Assembly: GCA_031275535.1 (NCBI GenBank)
Contig: JAISOR010000073.1
Location: 1 to 6,409 of the forward strand
DNA: 6,409 nucleotides
Origin: Treponema sp.
GTDB lineage: Bacteria > Spirochaetota > Spirochaetia > Treponematales > Breznakiellaceae
Reading direction: 5' to 3'
Shown here one piece after another: positions 1-6,409 of this stretch (the stretch's first letter is position 1; the number at the start of each line of letters is the position of its first letter). The notes under the pieces are model-generated. The model was not told where the DNA came from, ran no database searches, and saw only the letters and a program-made list of their open reading frames with translations. Both the position numbers and the translations under genes were made by a program.

Positions 1-507
1 ACAAAGATCGCCGAATATGCGGCCCTTATGATCATTGAACTGGCGGTAAACATCGAGAATCTCAATATCCTGCGGGAAGCCAAAGTACTCTATAAAAATA
101 CCAGCATGGATATTAACAGTATTCTCGTTGATCCTAAACTCCGAAACCCGGTCATAGAAGAACTGCGGCGGAAAAACAGCCTGGTAACCTTTTCCTGGAA
201 GTTCGGGGGTACCAGTTTATCCATAGGAACCAGGGGACGGTTTCAGATTACCCTCTACGATAAGGAGACGAACTACAAGGAAATGAGGGAAAGCATTGAC
301 GCTACCAAGTCGGCGGATGTGAACCGGAAAAACCTGTCCGATTTTTACCGGGACTTATCCAAGAGCGGCGCCGATTCGGAATTGGGGATGTACTATCTTT
401 CGTATCTTAATGAGGCCTGCGAACAGGTGGGAATCCGGTTTGAGTCCATGGTAAACCAGGTACAAAACACGGATGTAACCGTGACGACCCTTTCGTTTTA
501 TTTATAA
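1..507 (+). CDS. 3' end of an unrecognised protein, possible degenerate GHKL-type fold
   Basis: The reading frame is open from the first base to the TAA at 505-507, giving 168 visible residues. The 5' end lies outside the window. An ATG at 28 is in frame but has no Shine-Dalgarno before it, and coding continues upstream of it, so it is probably internal. I do not recognise the family with confidence. Near the start is a helical stretch with E-L-A-V-N at visible residues 13-17, which resembles the N-box of GHKL ATPases. Later come E-L-G-M at 127-130, where a G2 box would sit, and a final beta-like strand (TVTTLSFYL). No DxGxG box is visible, so if the fold is right, ATP binding is doubtful. 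No signal peptide or membrane segment is seen in this part. The next gene begins 15 bases downstream, so the two are probably co-transcribed. That this is real coding sequence is fairly sure; the fold is speculative. Confidence 0.8.
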   Translation, partial: TKIAEYAALMIIELAVNIENLNILREAKVLYKNTSMDINSILVDPKLRNPVIEELRRKNSLVTFSWKFGGTSLSIGTRGRFQITLYDKETNYKEMRESIDATKSADVNRKNLSDFYRDLSKSGADSELGMYYLSYLNEACEQVGIRFESMVNQVQNTDVTVTTLSFYL

Positions 508-508
508 A

Positions 509-515
509 GAGGGTG
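509..515 (+). promoter_or_regulatory. ribosome binding site of the putative lipoprotein gene
   Basis: GAGGGTG lies in the 15-base gap after the previous stop codon, seven bases before the ATG at 523. It is a good Shine-Dalgarno match with good spacing and supports that ATG as the start. The gap shows no promoter or terminator. Confidence 0.7.
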
Positions 516-522
516 AAAATAT

Positions 523-1209
523 ATGTGTGTTGAAAGAGCGAGGAAATGGCGCGGCCTTGTCTGGGGTTCCCTGATTTTGCTGGCCCCGGCCTTGTTGATC
601 CCCGCCGGCTGTTCCCGGGCGGAGCCTAAGATTGCCTACGGAACCATGCGGCTGGTATATTACCAGGGGCCGCAAGGCCCGGAGGAGCGGTTTTCTTTTT
701 TTGTCCTTCCCGAAGACGAGGACGGCATCGAGGATGTTGCCGAGTTATACCTGTACCATGACAGTGAGGGCCTGGCCTGGCAAATAAGCTCCGATGATTG
801 GATCTCCTATGAAGAGGAAGGGCAGGTCTGGGTAGGAACCTACAATATCGCTATGGTGGATAATGGCGTCCTCCCCAGGGGACAGTTCCGGGCGGTTTTG
901 GTGGATAAGGGCGGGGAACGATCGGAGCGGACCTTTAGTTTCGACGCCCCCGAAGAGCCCCGGCATCCCTTTCCGTTTTTGTATATCGGCGAGGGAAGGT
1001 ACCGGATAGATTCGGCCTATCCCGAACATTATTTTGTCTGTTACGACAGCCAGGGGCTGCTCCTGGGCGCCGTAGCGGTCAGCGCCCAGGAGGGTGAGTT
1101 GGAGGCCTTCAACTTTCCCCCCAATACCCGGGCGGTGGCGCTTTGGGATGATGACGGTGAATACTACACCTCCGCCTTAACGGATGTCGTTTCCCTTTCA
1201 ACGGAATAA
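523..1209 (+). CDS. putative lipoprotein of unknown function
   Basis: A 228-residue protein whose N-terminus looks like a lipoprotein signal peptide: a basic n-region (R5, R7, K8, R10), a hydrophobic core at about 11-27, then P-A-G-C with Cys30 as the candidate lipidated residue. Proline at -3 departs from the classical [LVI][ASTVI][GAS]C lipobox, but spirochaetal lipoboxes are known to be looser. The mature part is acidic and rich in aromatic residues (Y, F, W) with many short alternating stretches, suggesting a beta-rich domain exported and anchored to a membrane. It has no further hydrophobic helix, no repeats and no enzymatic motif that I recognise. The ATG at 523 is preceded by a good Shine-Dalgarno. 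The stop codon abuts the trmB start, which implies shared expression with trmB, ligA and hrpB, although no functional link is evident. A simple secreted or membrane-anchored protein cannot be excluded. Confidence 0.75.
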   Translation: MCVERARKWRGLVWGSLILLAPALLIPAGCSRAEPKIAYGTMRLVYYQGPQGPEERFSFFVLPEDEDGIEDVAELYLYHDSEGLAWQISSDDWISYEEEGQVWVGTYNIAMVDNGVLPRGQFRAVLVDKGGERSERTFSFDAPEEPRHPFPFLYIGEGRYRIDSAYPEHYFVCYDSQGLLLGAVAVSAQEGELEAFNFPPNTRAVALWDDDGEYYTSALTDVVSLSTE

Positions 1210-1881
1210 ATGGCACACATTAAAAGTTATGTGCTTCGGGCCGGGCGGATGAGCAATGCCCAGAGGCGCTCCTATGAAACCCTGATGCCCCGTTATGGCC
1301 TTCCCTTCTCCGGGGAAGCGCTGGATTACCGGCAGGTCTTTGGCAACGATAATCCGGTGACCCTTGAGATAGGTTTTGGCATGGGCCTGGCCACCGCCCT
1401 TATGGCGGAGGCAAACCCCGGCAGGAATTATCTGGGCATAGAAGTCCACCGGCCGGGAATAGGACGGCTCCTGTGGGAAATAGAGAACCGGGGTCTGGGG
1501 AATATCCGCATCATCGAACATGATGCAGTGGAGGTCCTGGAGGGGATGGCGGCCCCCGCGGCGGCGGCGGCCTTCCATGTCTTTTTCCCCGATCCCTGGC
1601 CGAAAAAACGGCACCACAAGCGGCGGCTTATTACCCGGCCCTTTACGGGCCTGCTGGCGGCCGCCCTCTGTCCCGGAGGCTATGTGTATGTGGTTACCGA
1701 CTGGGCCGATTACGGGGACTGGGCCCTGGCGGAGCTTTCCGCCACGCCGGGGCTGGAAAACGCCTACGGGGGCTTTGCCCCGCCCCAGCCCTGGCGGCCC
1801 CGGACAAAATTTGAAGATAAGGGGCTTTTAAAAAATCATGAGGTACGGGAACTGTACTTTATCCGGAAGGCCGGCCTATGA
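1210..1881 (+). CDS. trmB: tRNA (guanine-N7-)-methyltransferase TrmB
   Basis: TrmB uses S-adenosylmethionine to methylate N7 of guanine 46 in the variable loop of tRNAs, in the cytoplasm. The 223 residues fit the family length. The N-terminus (K5-S-Y-V-L-R-A-G-R-M) matches the conserved TrmB opening and fixes the start at 1210. LEIGFGMG (52-59) is the SAM-binding glycine loop and GIEVHRPGIG (76-85) is the next Rossmann strand with acidic E78. FFPDPWPKKRHHKRR (125-139) is the family signature, including catalytic-region D127. TDWADYGDW (163-171) and RPRTKFEDKG (196-205) are the conserved C-terminal blocks; the usual glycine before the final conserved histidine is N209. An alanine run at 115-121 lies just before the FFPDPW block. 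There is no clear Shine-Dalgarno: the ATG follows the upstream TAA directly, so initiation probably depends on the ribosome that terminates there. The 3' end overlaps ligA by four bases. Confidence 0.97.
   Translation: MAHIKSYVLRAGRMSNAQRRSYETLMPRYGLPFSGEALDYRQVFGNDNPVTLEIGFGMGLATALMAEANPGRNYLGIEVHRPGIGRLLWEIENRGLGNIRIIEHDAVEVLEGMAAPAAAAAFHVFFPDPWPKKRHHKRRLITRPFTGLLAAALCPGGYVYVVTDWADYGDWALAELSATPGLENAYGGFAPPQPWRPRTKFEDKGLLKNHEVRELYFIRKAGL
1558..1569 (+). repeat. (GCG)4 triplet repeat inside trmB
   Basis: Four GCG codons in tandem, flanked by GCC codons, encode most of the alanine run at TrmB residues 117-121. The repeat is in frame, so a gain or loss of one unit would change only the linker length before the FFPDPW signature. 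It is short and may be chance in GC-rich DNA. Confidence 0.6.
1865..1870 (+). promoter_or_regulatory. ribosome binding site of ligA, within the trmB 3' end
   Basis: GGAAGG sits seven bases before the ligA ATG at 1878, inside the last codons of trmB. Together with the ATGA stop/start overlap at 1878-1881, it points to translational coupling between trmB and ligA. Confidence 0.6.
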
Positions 1882-3863
1882 AGCATAAACAGACCACCGG
1901 GGAGGCCCGGATTGCCGCGCTGGAGCGGCTTATCAGGGCCTATCAGGATTCGTATTATAACGGCGAGGCGGAAATTTCGGACGGGGAATTCGATGCCCTC
2001 TGGGATGAACTCAAGACCCTGAAGCCCGGCAGCCCCGTGCTGGCCCGGGTCGGCGTTGACGGGACCGATGGTTTCCCCAAGGCCCCGCATCTTATTCCCA
2101 TGGGGAGCCAGGAAAAGGCCGCGGACCCCGAAGAATTTCTCGCCTGGGCGGCGAAGATCGCGCCCCCCTCCTTTGTGGTCCAGTATAAGCTGGACGGCGC
2201 AAGCCTGGAACTCCAGTATGAGAAGGGAAAACTCCGGCGGGCCCTTACCCGGGGGGACGGGATCATGGGGGATGATATTACCCGGAACGCCCTGCGGATG
2301 CAGGGGGTCCTGGCCGAACTGGACCTCCCCTTTTCCGGCGGGGTCCGGGGGGAGGTGGTCATGACCCACGGCGTGTGGCGGGAAAAGTACCGGGACAAGG
2401 CCAACTGCCGCAACGCCGCCAACGGCATCATGCGCCGTAAAGACGGGGAGGGCTGCCAGGACCTGCGCCTCATAACCTATGACGCCGCGGCCCCGGGGAA
2501 CGACCGTTTCTTTGAAGACGAACTCGAGAAGATCGCCTGGCTTGAGAGCCGGGGGTTTTCCGTTACCCCCACCAGGGAATTTTCCGGCCCCCAGGAGGTC
2601 GTCGCCTACCGCGCCGCCCTGGGGGAAAGCCGGCAGTCCCTGGATTTTGACATCGACGGCCTGGTGGTAAAGGACCGCCGCACGGATATGACGGATCTGC
2701 GGCGTCCCCGGCCGGAGAAACAGATCGCCTTTAAGTTTGACCTGGAGGTGGCGGTGAGCGTCCTCCGGGCGGTGGAATGGAGCAAGTCCGGCGCCACCTA
2801 CACCCCCATCGGCATCGTCGATCCCGTGCGCCTGGCGGGCACCACGGTACAGCGGGCGAACCTCAACAACCCCGATATGATCCGGGCCATGGGGCTTAAA
2901 ATAGGATCCGCGGTTTCCGTGGTAAAGCGGGGGGAGATTATTCCCAAGATTGAAGGCCTGGCCCCCCCGGAGGCCTTTCCCGGCGTGGAGGAAAAGGGGG
3001 AGATTGAATTTCCCCTCCGGTGCGAAACCTGCGGAGCTTCCCTGGAGGACCGGGGGACCCGGCTCTTTTGCCCCAACCCCGGCTGCCCCAAGCGGCTCCT
3101 CCACCGGATCGAGAAATGGGCCGCCGTCCTGGATATCCGGGAGCTGGGGGAGAAACTCATCCGTCAGCTTTTTGAAAAAGAACGGGTCCGGCGGATCCCC
3201 GACCTGTACACCCTGCAAGAGGGGGAGCTGGCGGAATTCGACCGCATGGGGGAACTTTCCGCGGCCAAGGTGATCCGCCATATCCGCGCTAAACGGCAGC
3301 TGTCCCTGGCGGCCTTTACGGCGGGCTTTGACTTCGAGGGGGTGGGGGAGACCATTATGGAAAAGGTAGTCTCCGCGGGGTTCAATACCCTCGAAAAGCT
3401 CCGTTCCGCCTCGGTCCCGGAGCTTGCCGCCGTCTACGGCCTGGGAGAGATCACGGCCCGGACCATCAGCGAGGGGCTTCTTGAAACCAGGGAGGAAATG
3501 GATGAGGTCCTCGCCGCGGGGATCATCAGCATTGCCCCGCCCCCCGGGGAGGATGAACAGCCCCTGGCGGGATATTCCTTCTGTTTTACCGGAGAGCTCC
3601 GGTCCATGAAACGGAACGAGGCGGAGGAAAAGATAAAGGCCCTGGGGGGGACCGCAAAATCGGCGGTAGTCAAGGACCTTTCCTTCCTGGTTACCAACGA
3701 TCCCCAGTCGGGATCGGGCAAAAACACCAAGGCCCGGAGCCTGGGGATCCCCGTTATCGGCGAGGATCTGTTTCTGGAAATCCTGAAGGACCCCGGCAGG
3801 GTAAAAACCTTAGACCGGGAAGGGGAGGGCGCCTCTGCGCCCGTCCAGGGGGAACTTTTTTAA
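1878..3863 (+). CDS. ligA: NAD+-dependent DNA ligase LigA, divergent
   Basis: LigA seals nicks between Okazaki fragments and during repair, using NAD+ to adenylate an active-site lysine. The 661 residues carry all family domains in order. Domain Ia, which binds NMN, has YYNGEAEISDGEFDALWDEL at 26-45. The nucleotidyltransferase domain has K104-L-D-G (nucleophile K104), TRGDG at 124-128, RGE at 157-159, R178, R186, R252, D-G-L-V-V-K265 and IAFKF with K286. An OB fold follows to about 360. A four-cysteine zinc finger uses C382, C385, C398 and C403. Helix-hairpin-helix repeats span about 410-545 and a BRCT domain about 563-636. Several normally near-invariant positions differ: Q102 replaces the Glu of E-x-K-x-D-G, the usual ANPRNAAAGSLRQ block reads ANCRNAANGIMRR, the PRW before motif IV is lost, and the GRTG loop reads SKSG. 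A polar tail ends in QGELF, similar to a sliding-clamp-binding peptide. The start is backed by GGAAGG at 1865-1870 and the ATGA overlap with trmB. Confidence 0.96.
   Translation: MKHKQTTGEARIAALERLIRAYQDSYYNGEAEISDGEFDALWDELKTLKPGSPVLARVGVDGTDGFPKAPHLIPMGSQEKAADPEEFLAWAAKIAPPSFVVQYKLDGASLELQYEKGKLRRALTRGDGIMGDDITRNALRMQGVLAELDLPFSGGVRGEVVMTHGVWREKYRDKANCRNAANGIMRRKDGEGCQDLRLITYDAAAPGNDRFFEDELEKIAWLESRGFSVTPTREFSGPQEVVAYRAALGESRQSLDFDIDGLVVKDRRTDMTDLRRPRPEKQIAFKFDLEVAVSVLRAVEWSKSGATYTPIGIVDPVRLAGTTVQRANLNNPDMIRAMGLKIGSAVSVVKRGEIIPKIEGLAPPEAFPGVEEKGEIEFPLRCETCGASLEDRGTRLFCPNPGCPKRLLHRIEKWAAVLDIRELGEKLIRQLFEKERVRRIPDLYTLQEGELAEFDRMGELSAAKVIRHIRAKRQLSLAAFTAGFDFEGVGETIMEKVVSAGFNTLEKLRSASVPELAAVYGLGEITARTISEGLLETREEMDEVLAAGIISIAPPPGEDEQPLAGYSFCFTGELRSMKRNEAEEKIKALGGTAKSAVVKDLSFLVTNDPQSGSGKNTKARSLGIPVIGEDLFLEILKDPGRVKTLDREGEGASAPVQGELF
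3846..3860 (+). other. C-terminal QGELF peptide of LigA, candidate beta-clamp-binding motif
   Basis: The last five codons of ligA encode Q657-G-E-L-F661, placed after a polar, probably flexible tail of about 20 residues beyond the BRCT domain. Bacterial beta-clamp partners often carry a terminal peptide of the form QL[SD]LF or the looser QxxLF, which this matches. Clamp binding by LigA here is inferred from the motif and its position only. Confidence 0.45.
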
Positions 3864-3870
3864 GGGGAGG
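3864..3870 (+). promoter_or_regulatory. ribosome binding site of hrpB supporting a TTG start
   Basis: GGGGAGG lies directly after the ligA stop codon, with ten bases between it and TTG at 3881. An in-frame TAG at 3872-3874 rules out any earlier start. The next usual start codon in frame is GTG at 3926, too far from this site and leaving a clipped N-terminus, so TTG is the best choice. The 17-base gap shows no promoter or terminator. Confidence 0.75.
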
Positions 3871-3880
3871 ATAGTCCCGG

Positions 3881-6406
3881 TTGACGGAAATCTTTCAGAA
3901 ACTGCGGGAGACCCGGCTTCCCCTTGTGCCCCATCTGGAAACCATCTGCGGGGCCCTGGAAGAACAGGGGGTCCTTATAGTCCGCTCCGATCCGGGGAGC
4001 GGTAAATCAACCCTGCTTCCCCTGGCCCTGATGGATTGGGACGCCGGTTCCCGCCGGGATGACCAACAGGCAGCCCGCCGGATCCTCATGCTGGAGCCCC
4101 GCCGGGCCGCGGTGCTGGGCATAGCCTCCCGGATGGCGGACCTGTTGGGAGAGGCGCCGGGGGAGCGGATCGGCTATGCGGTGCGGATGCACAGGAAACA
4201 TTCCCCCCGGACCAGGGTGGAGGTCCTTACCGAAGGGCTCCTGGTCCGGCGCCTCCAAGGGGACAGCAGCCTGCGGGGGGTCTCCACGGTCATCTTTGAC
4301 GAGTTCCATGAACGGTCGGTCTATACCGATCTGGCCCTGGCCTTTATGCTGGATCTCCGCCGCATGGGCGCGGAGGTTCGGCTGCTCATCATGTCCGCCA
4401 CCATGGACGCCCCGCGGATCGCCGGTTTTATCGATTCCCTGGAAAACCGGACCGGGAAGAACCCCGTGCCGGTGATTGACTGCCCCGGCCGTTCCTTCCC
4501 GGTGGAGATCCGCTACAGGCCCCTGCCGGGGAAGGCTCCCCTGGGTGTGGAGACCGCGGCGGCCCTGGGGCATATCCTGGAAACCGGAAACGATACCCAG
4601 GCCCTGGTTTTCCTTCCGGGGAAGGGGGAAATCGGGGCCGCCGCCGCAGCCCTGGGGGCCGGTCCCCTGGGAAAGGACTTTGAGATACTCCCCCTCCATG
4701 GAGGGCTGCCCCTTTCCCGGCAGCGCCGGGTCCTGAGCCAGGGCGGGGGGAGGCGGATCATCCTTTCCACCAATGTGGCGGAGTCCGCCCTGACGGTGCC
4801 GGGGATTACCCTGGTGGTAGACACGGGCTATGCCCGGATAGAAAACTACCATATTCCCACCGCCATGAACCGGCTCTGCCTGGAACCTATCAGCCGCCAG
4901 TCTGCGGATCAGCGGGCGGGGCGGGCGGGCCGGCTGGGACCGGGCCGCTGCGTCCGGCTCTGGGACGAATCCCTGCCCCGGCCTCCGGAGACGGAATGCG
5001 AAATAAGGCGGATCGATCTCTCCGGTTTGGTCCTGGAGTGCCTCCTCTGGGGGGTCAGGACCAGGGAGGAGCTTCCCTGGCTGGACCCGCCCCCGGACGC
5101 GGCCTGGGCCAGGGCCCTGGAACTCCTGGAAAGCCTGGGCGCCCTGGACCCGGATGGCCGGCCCTCCCGCCGGGGCCGGGAACTGGCCGCCCTGGGGCTT
5201 GGGCCCCGCTTAGGGACCCTCTGCCTGGCCGGGAGGGACGGGGGAAGGGCCGCCCTGGCCTGCGCCGCCGCGGCCATCCTGGCGGACCGGGACGGATCCG
5301 GGATACGGGACGATGCGGATTTTAGCCGCCGCCTTTCCATGGTCCGGAACAGGCCCGGCCTTCCCTGGGTCCGGGGCATCACCGAAACCGCGGAGGACCT
5401 CCTAAGGCGGCTGGGCCTGGCGGAAGAGGCCCTTTCCTGGGAGCCCCGGGACGAAGCCGGGGTGGGGGACCTTTTGGCCGCGGCCTTTCCCGACCGGATC
5501 GCCCGCCGCCAGGCCCCCCCGGATCAGGGCGGTCCGGGGAAGTTCCGTTTTGTCTCCGGCCGGGAGGCCCGCATCCAGGGTCCCCTGGAAAGCCAGGAAT
5601 GGCTGGTCGCGCCGGAGGCCGACGCCGGGGAGCGGACGGGCTTTATCCGGCTGGCGGCCCCCCTTTCCCCGGAAGCCGCCCTGGGTTTGCTGGAACCTCA
5701 GATCCGTACCGAAGAGGGTATCCGGTGGAAGGGCCTGGTCCCCCGGAGTACCCTGAGCCGGTATGCGGGGCGGCTCCTCATTTCCGAAGAAGGGGGGCCC
5801 GGCAGCCGGGAGGGGGTACTCCGGGCCCTGCCCCGGCTGCTGGAAGATCGGGGCCTGGCCGTCCTTCCCTGGGAAGAGGACCGGGGAGCGCCCCGGCGTC
5901 TTTTGGACCGGATCCGGTTTTTTGCCGCCCACGGCGGCCCGGCGGAGGGCGCGGCCTTTACCGACGAAGCCCTGGTCCGGGACGCGGCGCTCTGGCTGGG
6001 GCCCCATATCCGGGAGGGCCGGGGCGCAGGAAAGGCCCCCGTCATAGACGGAAAGGGCCTGATGGAGGCCCTGCTGGCCCGGCTTGGCTGGGAACAGAAA
6101 CATGCCCTGGACACCCAGGCGCCGGAGTGCTTTTCCCTGCCCCGGGGGAAGAAACGGCTCCTGGACTATGGGTCCGGGGAACCGGAACTACGGCTCCGGC
6201 TTCAGGAGGCCTTTGGCATAGGCGGAGAAAGCCGGATCATGGGGGTTCCGGTGGTTTTCTGCCTCCTTTCCCCTGCGGACCGGCCCATCCAGATTACCCG
6301 GGACCTGGCGGGCTTCTGGACCGGCTCCTACGCCGCGGTCCGCAGGGAGATGCGGGGCCGGTATCCCAAACATTCCTGGCCCGAGGATCCCCGGAGCCCG
6401 CAGTAG
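3881..6406 (+). CDS. hrpB: ATP-dependent RNA helicase HrpB (DEAH/RHA family)
   Basis: HrpB is a cytoplasmic DEAH-box helicase that couples ATP hydrolysis to remodelling of structured RNA; its exact bacterial targets are poorly defined. The 841 residues match the usual HrpB length of about 800-850. RecA domain 1 holds Walker A GSGKST (39-44), EPRRAA (72-77), the DEFHER box (140-145) and SAT (172-174). RecA domain 2 holds STNVAESALTVPG (296-308) and QRAGRAGR (344-351). A winged-helix and ratchet (HA2) region follows from about 375 to 500. The long C-terminal region ends in the HrpB signature, with ITRDLAGFW at about 805-813 and GRYPKHSWPEDP at about 826-837, which separates it from HrpA. Walker A reads GSGKST where many HrpB proteins have GAGKTT, a conservative change. 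The start is TTG, supported by the Shine-Dalgarno at 3864-3870. The TAG stop is three bases from the window end, so any terminator is not visible. GC content is the highest in the window, with heavy use of CGG, CTG, GCC and GGG codons. Confidence 0.96.
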   Translation: MTEIFQKLRETRLPLVPHLETICGALEEQGVLIVRSDPGSGKSTLLPLALMDWDAGSRRDDQQAARRILMLEPRRAAVLGIASRMADLLGEAPGERIGYAVRMHRKHSPRTRVEVLTEGLLVRRLQGDSSLRGVSTVIFDEFHERSVYTDLALAFMLDLRRMGAEVRLLIMSATMDAPRIAGFIDSLENRTGKNPVPVIDCPGRSFPVEIRYRPLPGKAPLGVETAAALGHILETGNDTQALVFLPGKGEIGAAAAALGAGPLGKDFEILPLHGGLPLSRQRRVLSQGGGRRIILSTNVAESALTVPGITLVVDTGYARIENYHIPTAMNRLCLEPISRQSADQRAGRAGRLGPGRCVRLWDESLPRPPETECEIRRIDLSGLVLECLLWGVRTREELPWLDPPPDAAWARALELLESLGALDPDGRPSRRGRELAALGLGPRLGTLCLAGRDGGRAALACAAAAILADRDGSGIRDDADFSRRLSMVRNRPGLPWVRGITETAEDLLRRLGLAEEALSWEPRDEAGVGDLLAAAFPDRIARRQAPPDQGGPGKFRFVSGREARIQGPLESQEWLVAPEADAGERTGFIRLAAPLSPEAALGLLEPQIRTEEGIRWKGLVPRSTLSRYAGRLLISEEGGPGSREGVLRALPRLLEDRGLAVLPWEEDRGAPRRLLDRIRFFAAHGGPAEGAAFTDEALVRDAALWLGPHIREGRGAGKAPVIDGKGLMEALLARLGWEQKHALDTQAPECFSLPRGKKRLLDYGSGEPELRLRLQEAFGIGGESRIMGVPVVFCLLSPADRPIQITRDLAGFWTGSYAAVRREMRGRYPKHSWPEDPRSPQ

Positions 6407-6409
6407 GGG

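Noticed and set aside
28..30. ATG at 28 as the start of the first gene
   Set aside because: There is no Shine-Dalgarno upstream, the frame is open to the window edge and the residues before it continue a plausible helix, so the gene is more likely truncated by the window.
745..1029. Antisense open frame opposite the putative lipoprotein gene
   Set aside because: Short and without domain signal. The + strand gene has a good ribosome binding site, a signal peptide and fits the tandem gene layout.
1198..1617. Antisense open frame opposite the 5' half of trmB
   Set aside because: It overlaps the conserved SAM-binding and FFPDPW coding region and has no recognisable domain.
1836..3281. Long antisense open frame of 481 codons opposite ligA
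   Set aside because: It lies wholly opposite conserved ligA sequence, has a low-complexity composition rich in G, P and L, and shows no recognisable domain. Long stop-free antisense frames are expected in GC-rich genes.
3864..3880. Possible terminator or promoter between ligA and hrpB
   Set aside because: Only 17 bases, filled by the Shine-Dalgarno and spacer, with no stem-loop followed by a T run and no -35/-10 pair.
4007..4852. Antisense open frame opposite the helicase core of hrpB
   Set aside because: It mirrors conserved HrpB motifs on the other strand, and its translation is biased to G, P, H and Q with no domain.
5402..6103. Antisense open frame opposite the hrpB C-terminal region
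   Set aside because: Composition is typical of a shadow frame in high-GC DNA, and HrpB continues through the same stretch to its C-terminal signature.

Overview
The window is a dense stretch of bacterial chromosome with five protein-coding genes, all on the + strand and running edge to edge: the 3' end of an unrecognised gene (1-507), a putative lipoprotein (523-1209), trmB (1210-1881), ligA (1878-3863) and hrpB (3881-6406). There are no RNA genes, insertion sequences, CRISPR arrays, attachment sites or gene-free stretches; the largest gaps are 15 and 17 bases. The three named genes are housekeeping: tRNA m7G46 methylation, NAD+-dependent DNA ligation and a DEAH-box RNA helicase. All three look full length, with no frameshift.

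The most likely source is a spirochaete of the Treponema group, perhaps a moderately GC-rich termite-gut type. This is an inference from the style of the divergent LigA, the lipoprotein with a loose lipobox, and codon habits such as CGG for arginine. It is not proven from the window alone.

Layout. The left part (1 to about 1200) has lower GC. It encodes a protein tail with a possible degenerate GHKL-type fold, then a protein with a lipoprotein signal peptide. trmB starts on the base after the lipoprotein stop codon, ligA overlaps trmB by the four bases ATGA, and hrpB follows ligA after 17 bases with its own strong Shine-Dalgarno and a TTG start. This spacing suggests one transcript with translational coupling. 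No promoter or terminator is visible, so both would lie outside the window. GC content climbs from about 45% in the first 60 bases to about 75% in a sampled line of hrpB.

The window does not look like a new defence or mobile system. The items most worth following up are the LigA, which keeps its catalytic residues but changes several near-invariant family positions and ends in a sliding-clamp-like peptide (QGELF); the possible degenerate GHKL fold in the first protein; and the strong compositional ramp.
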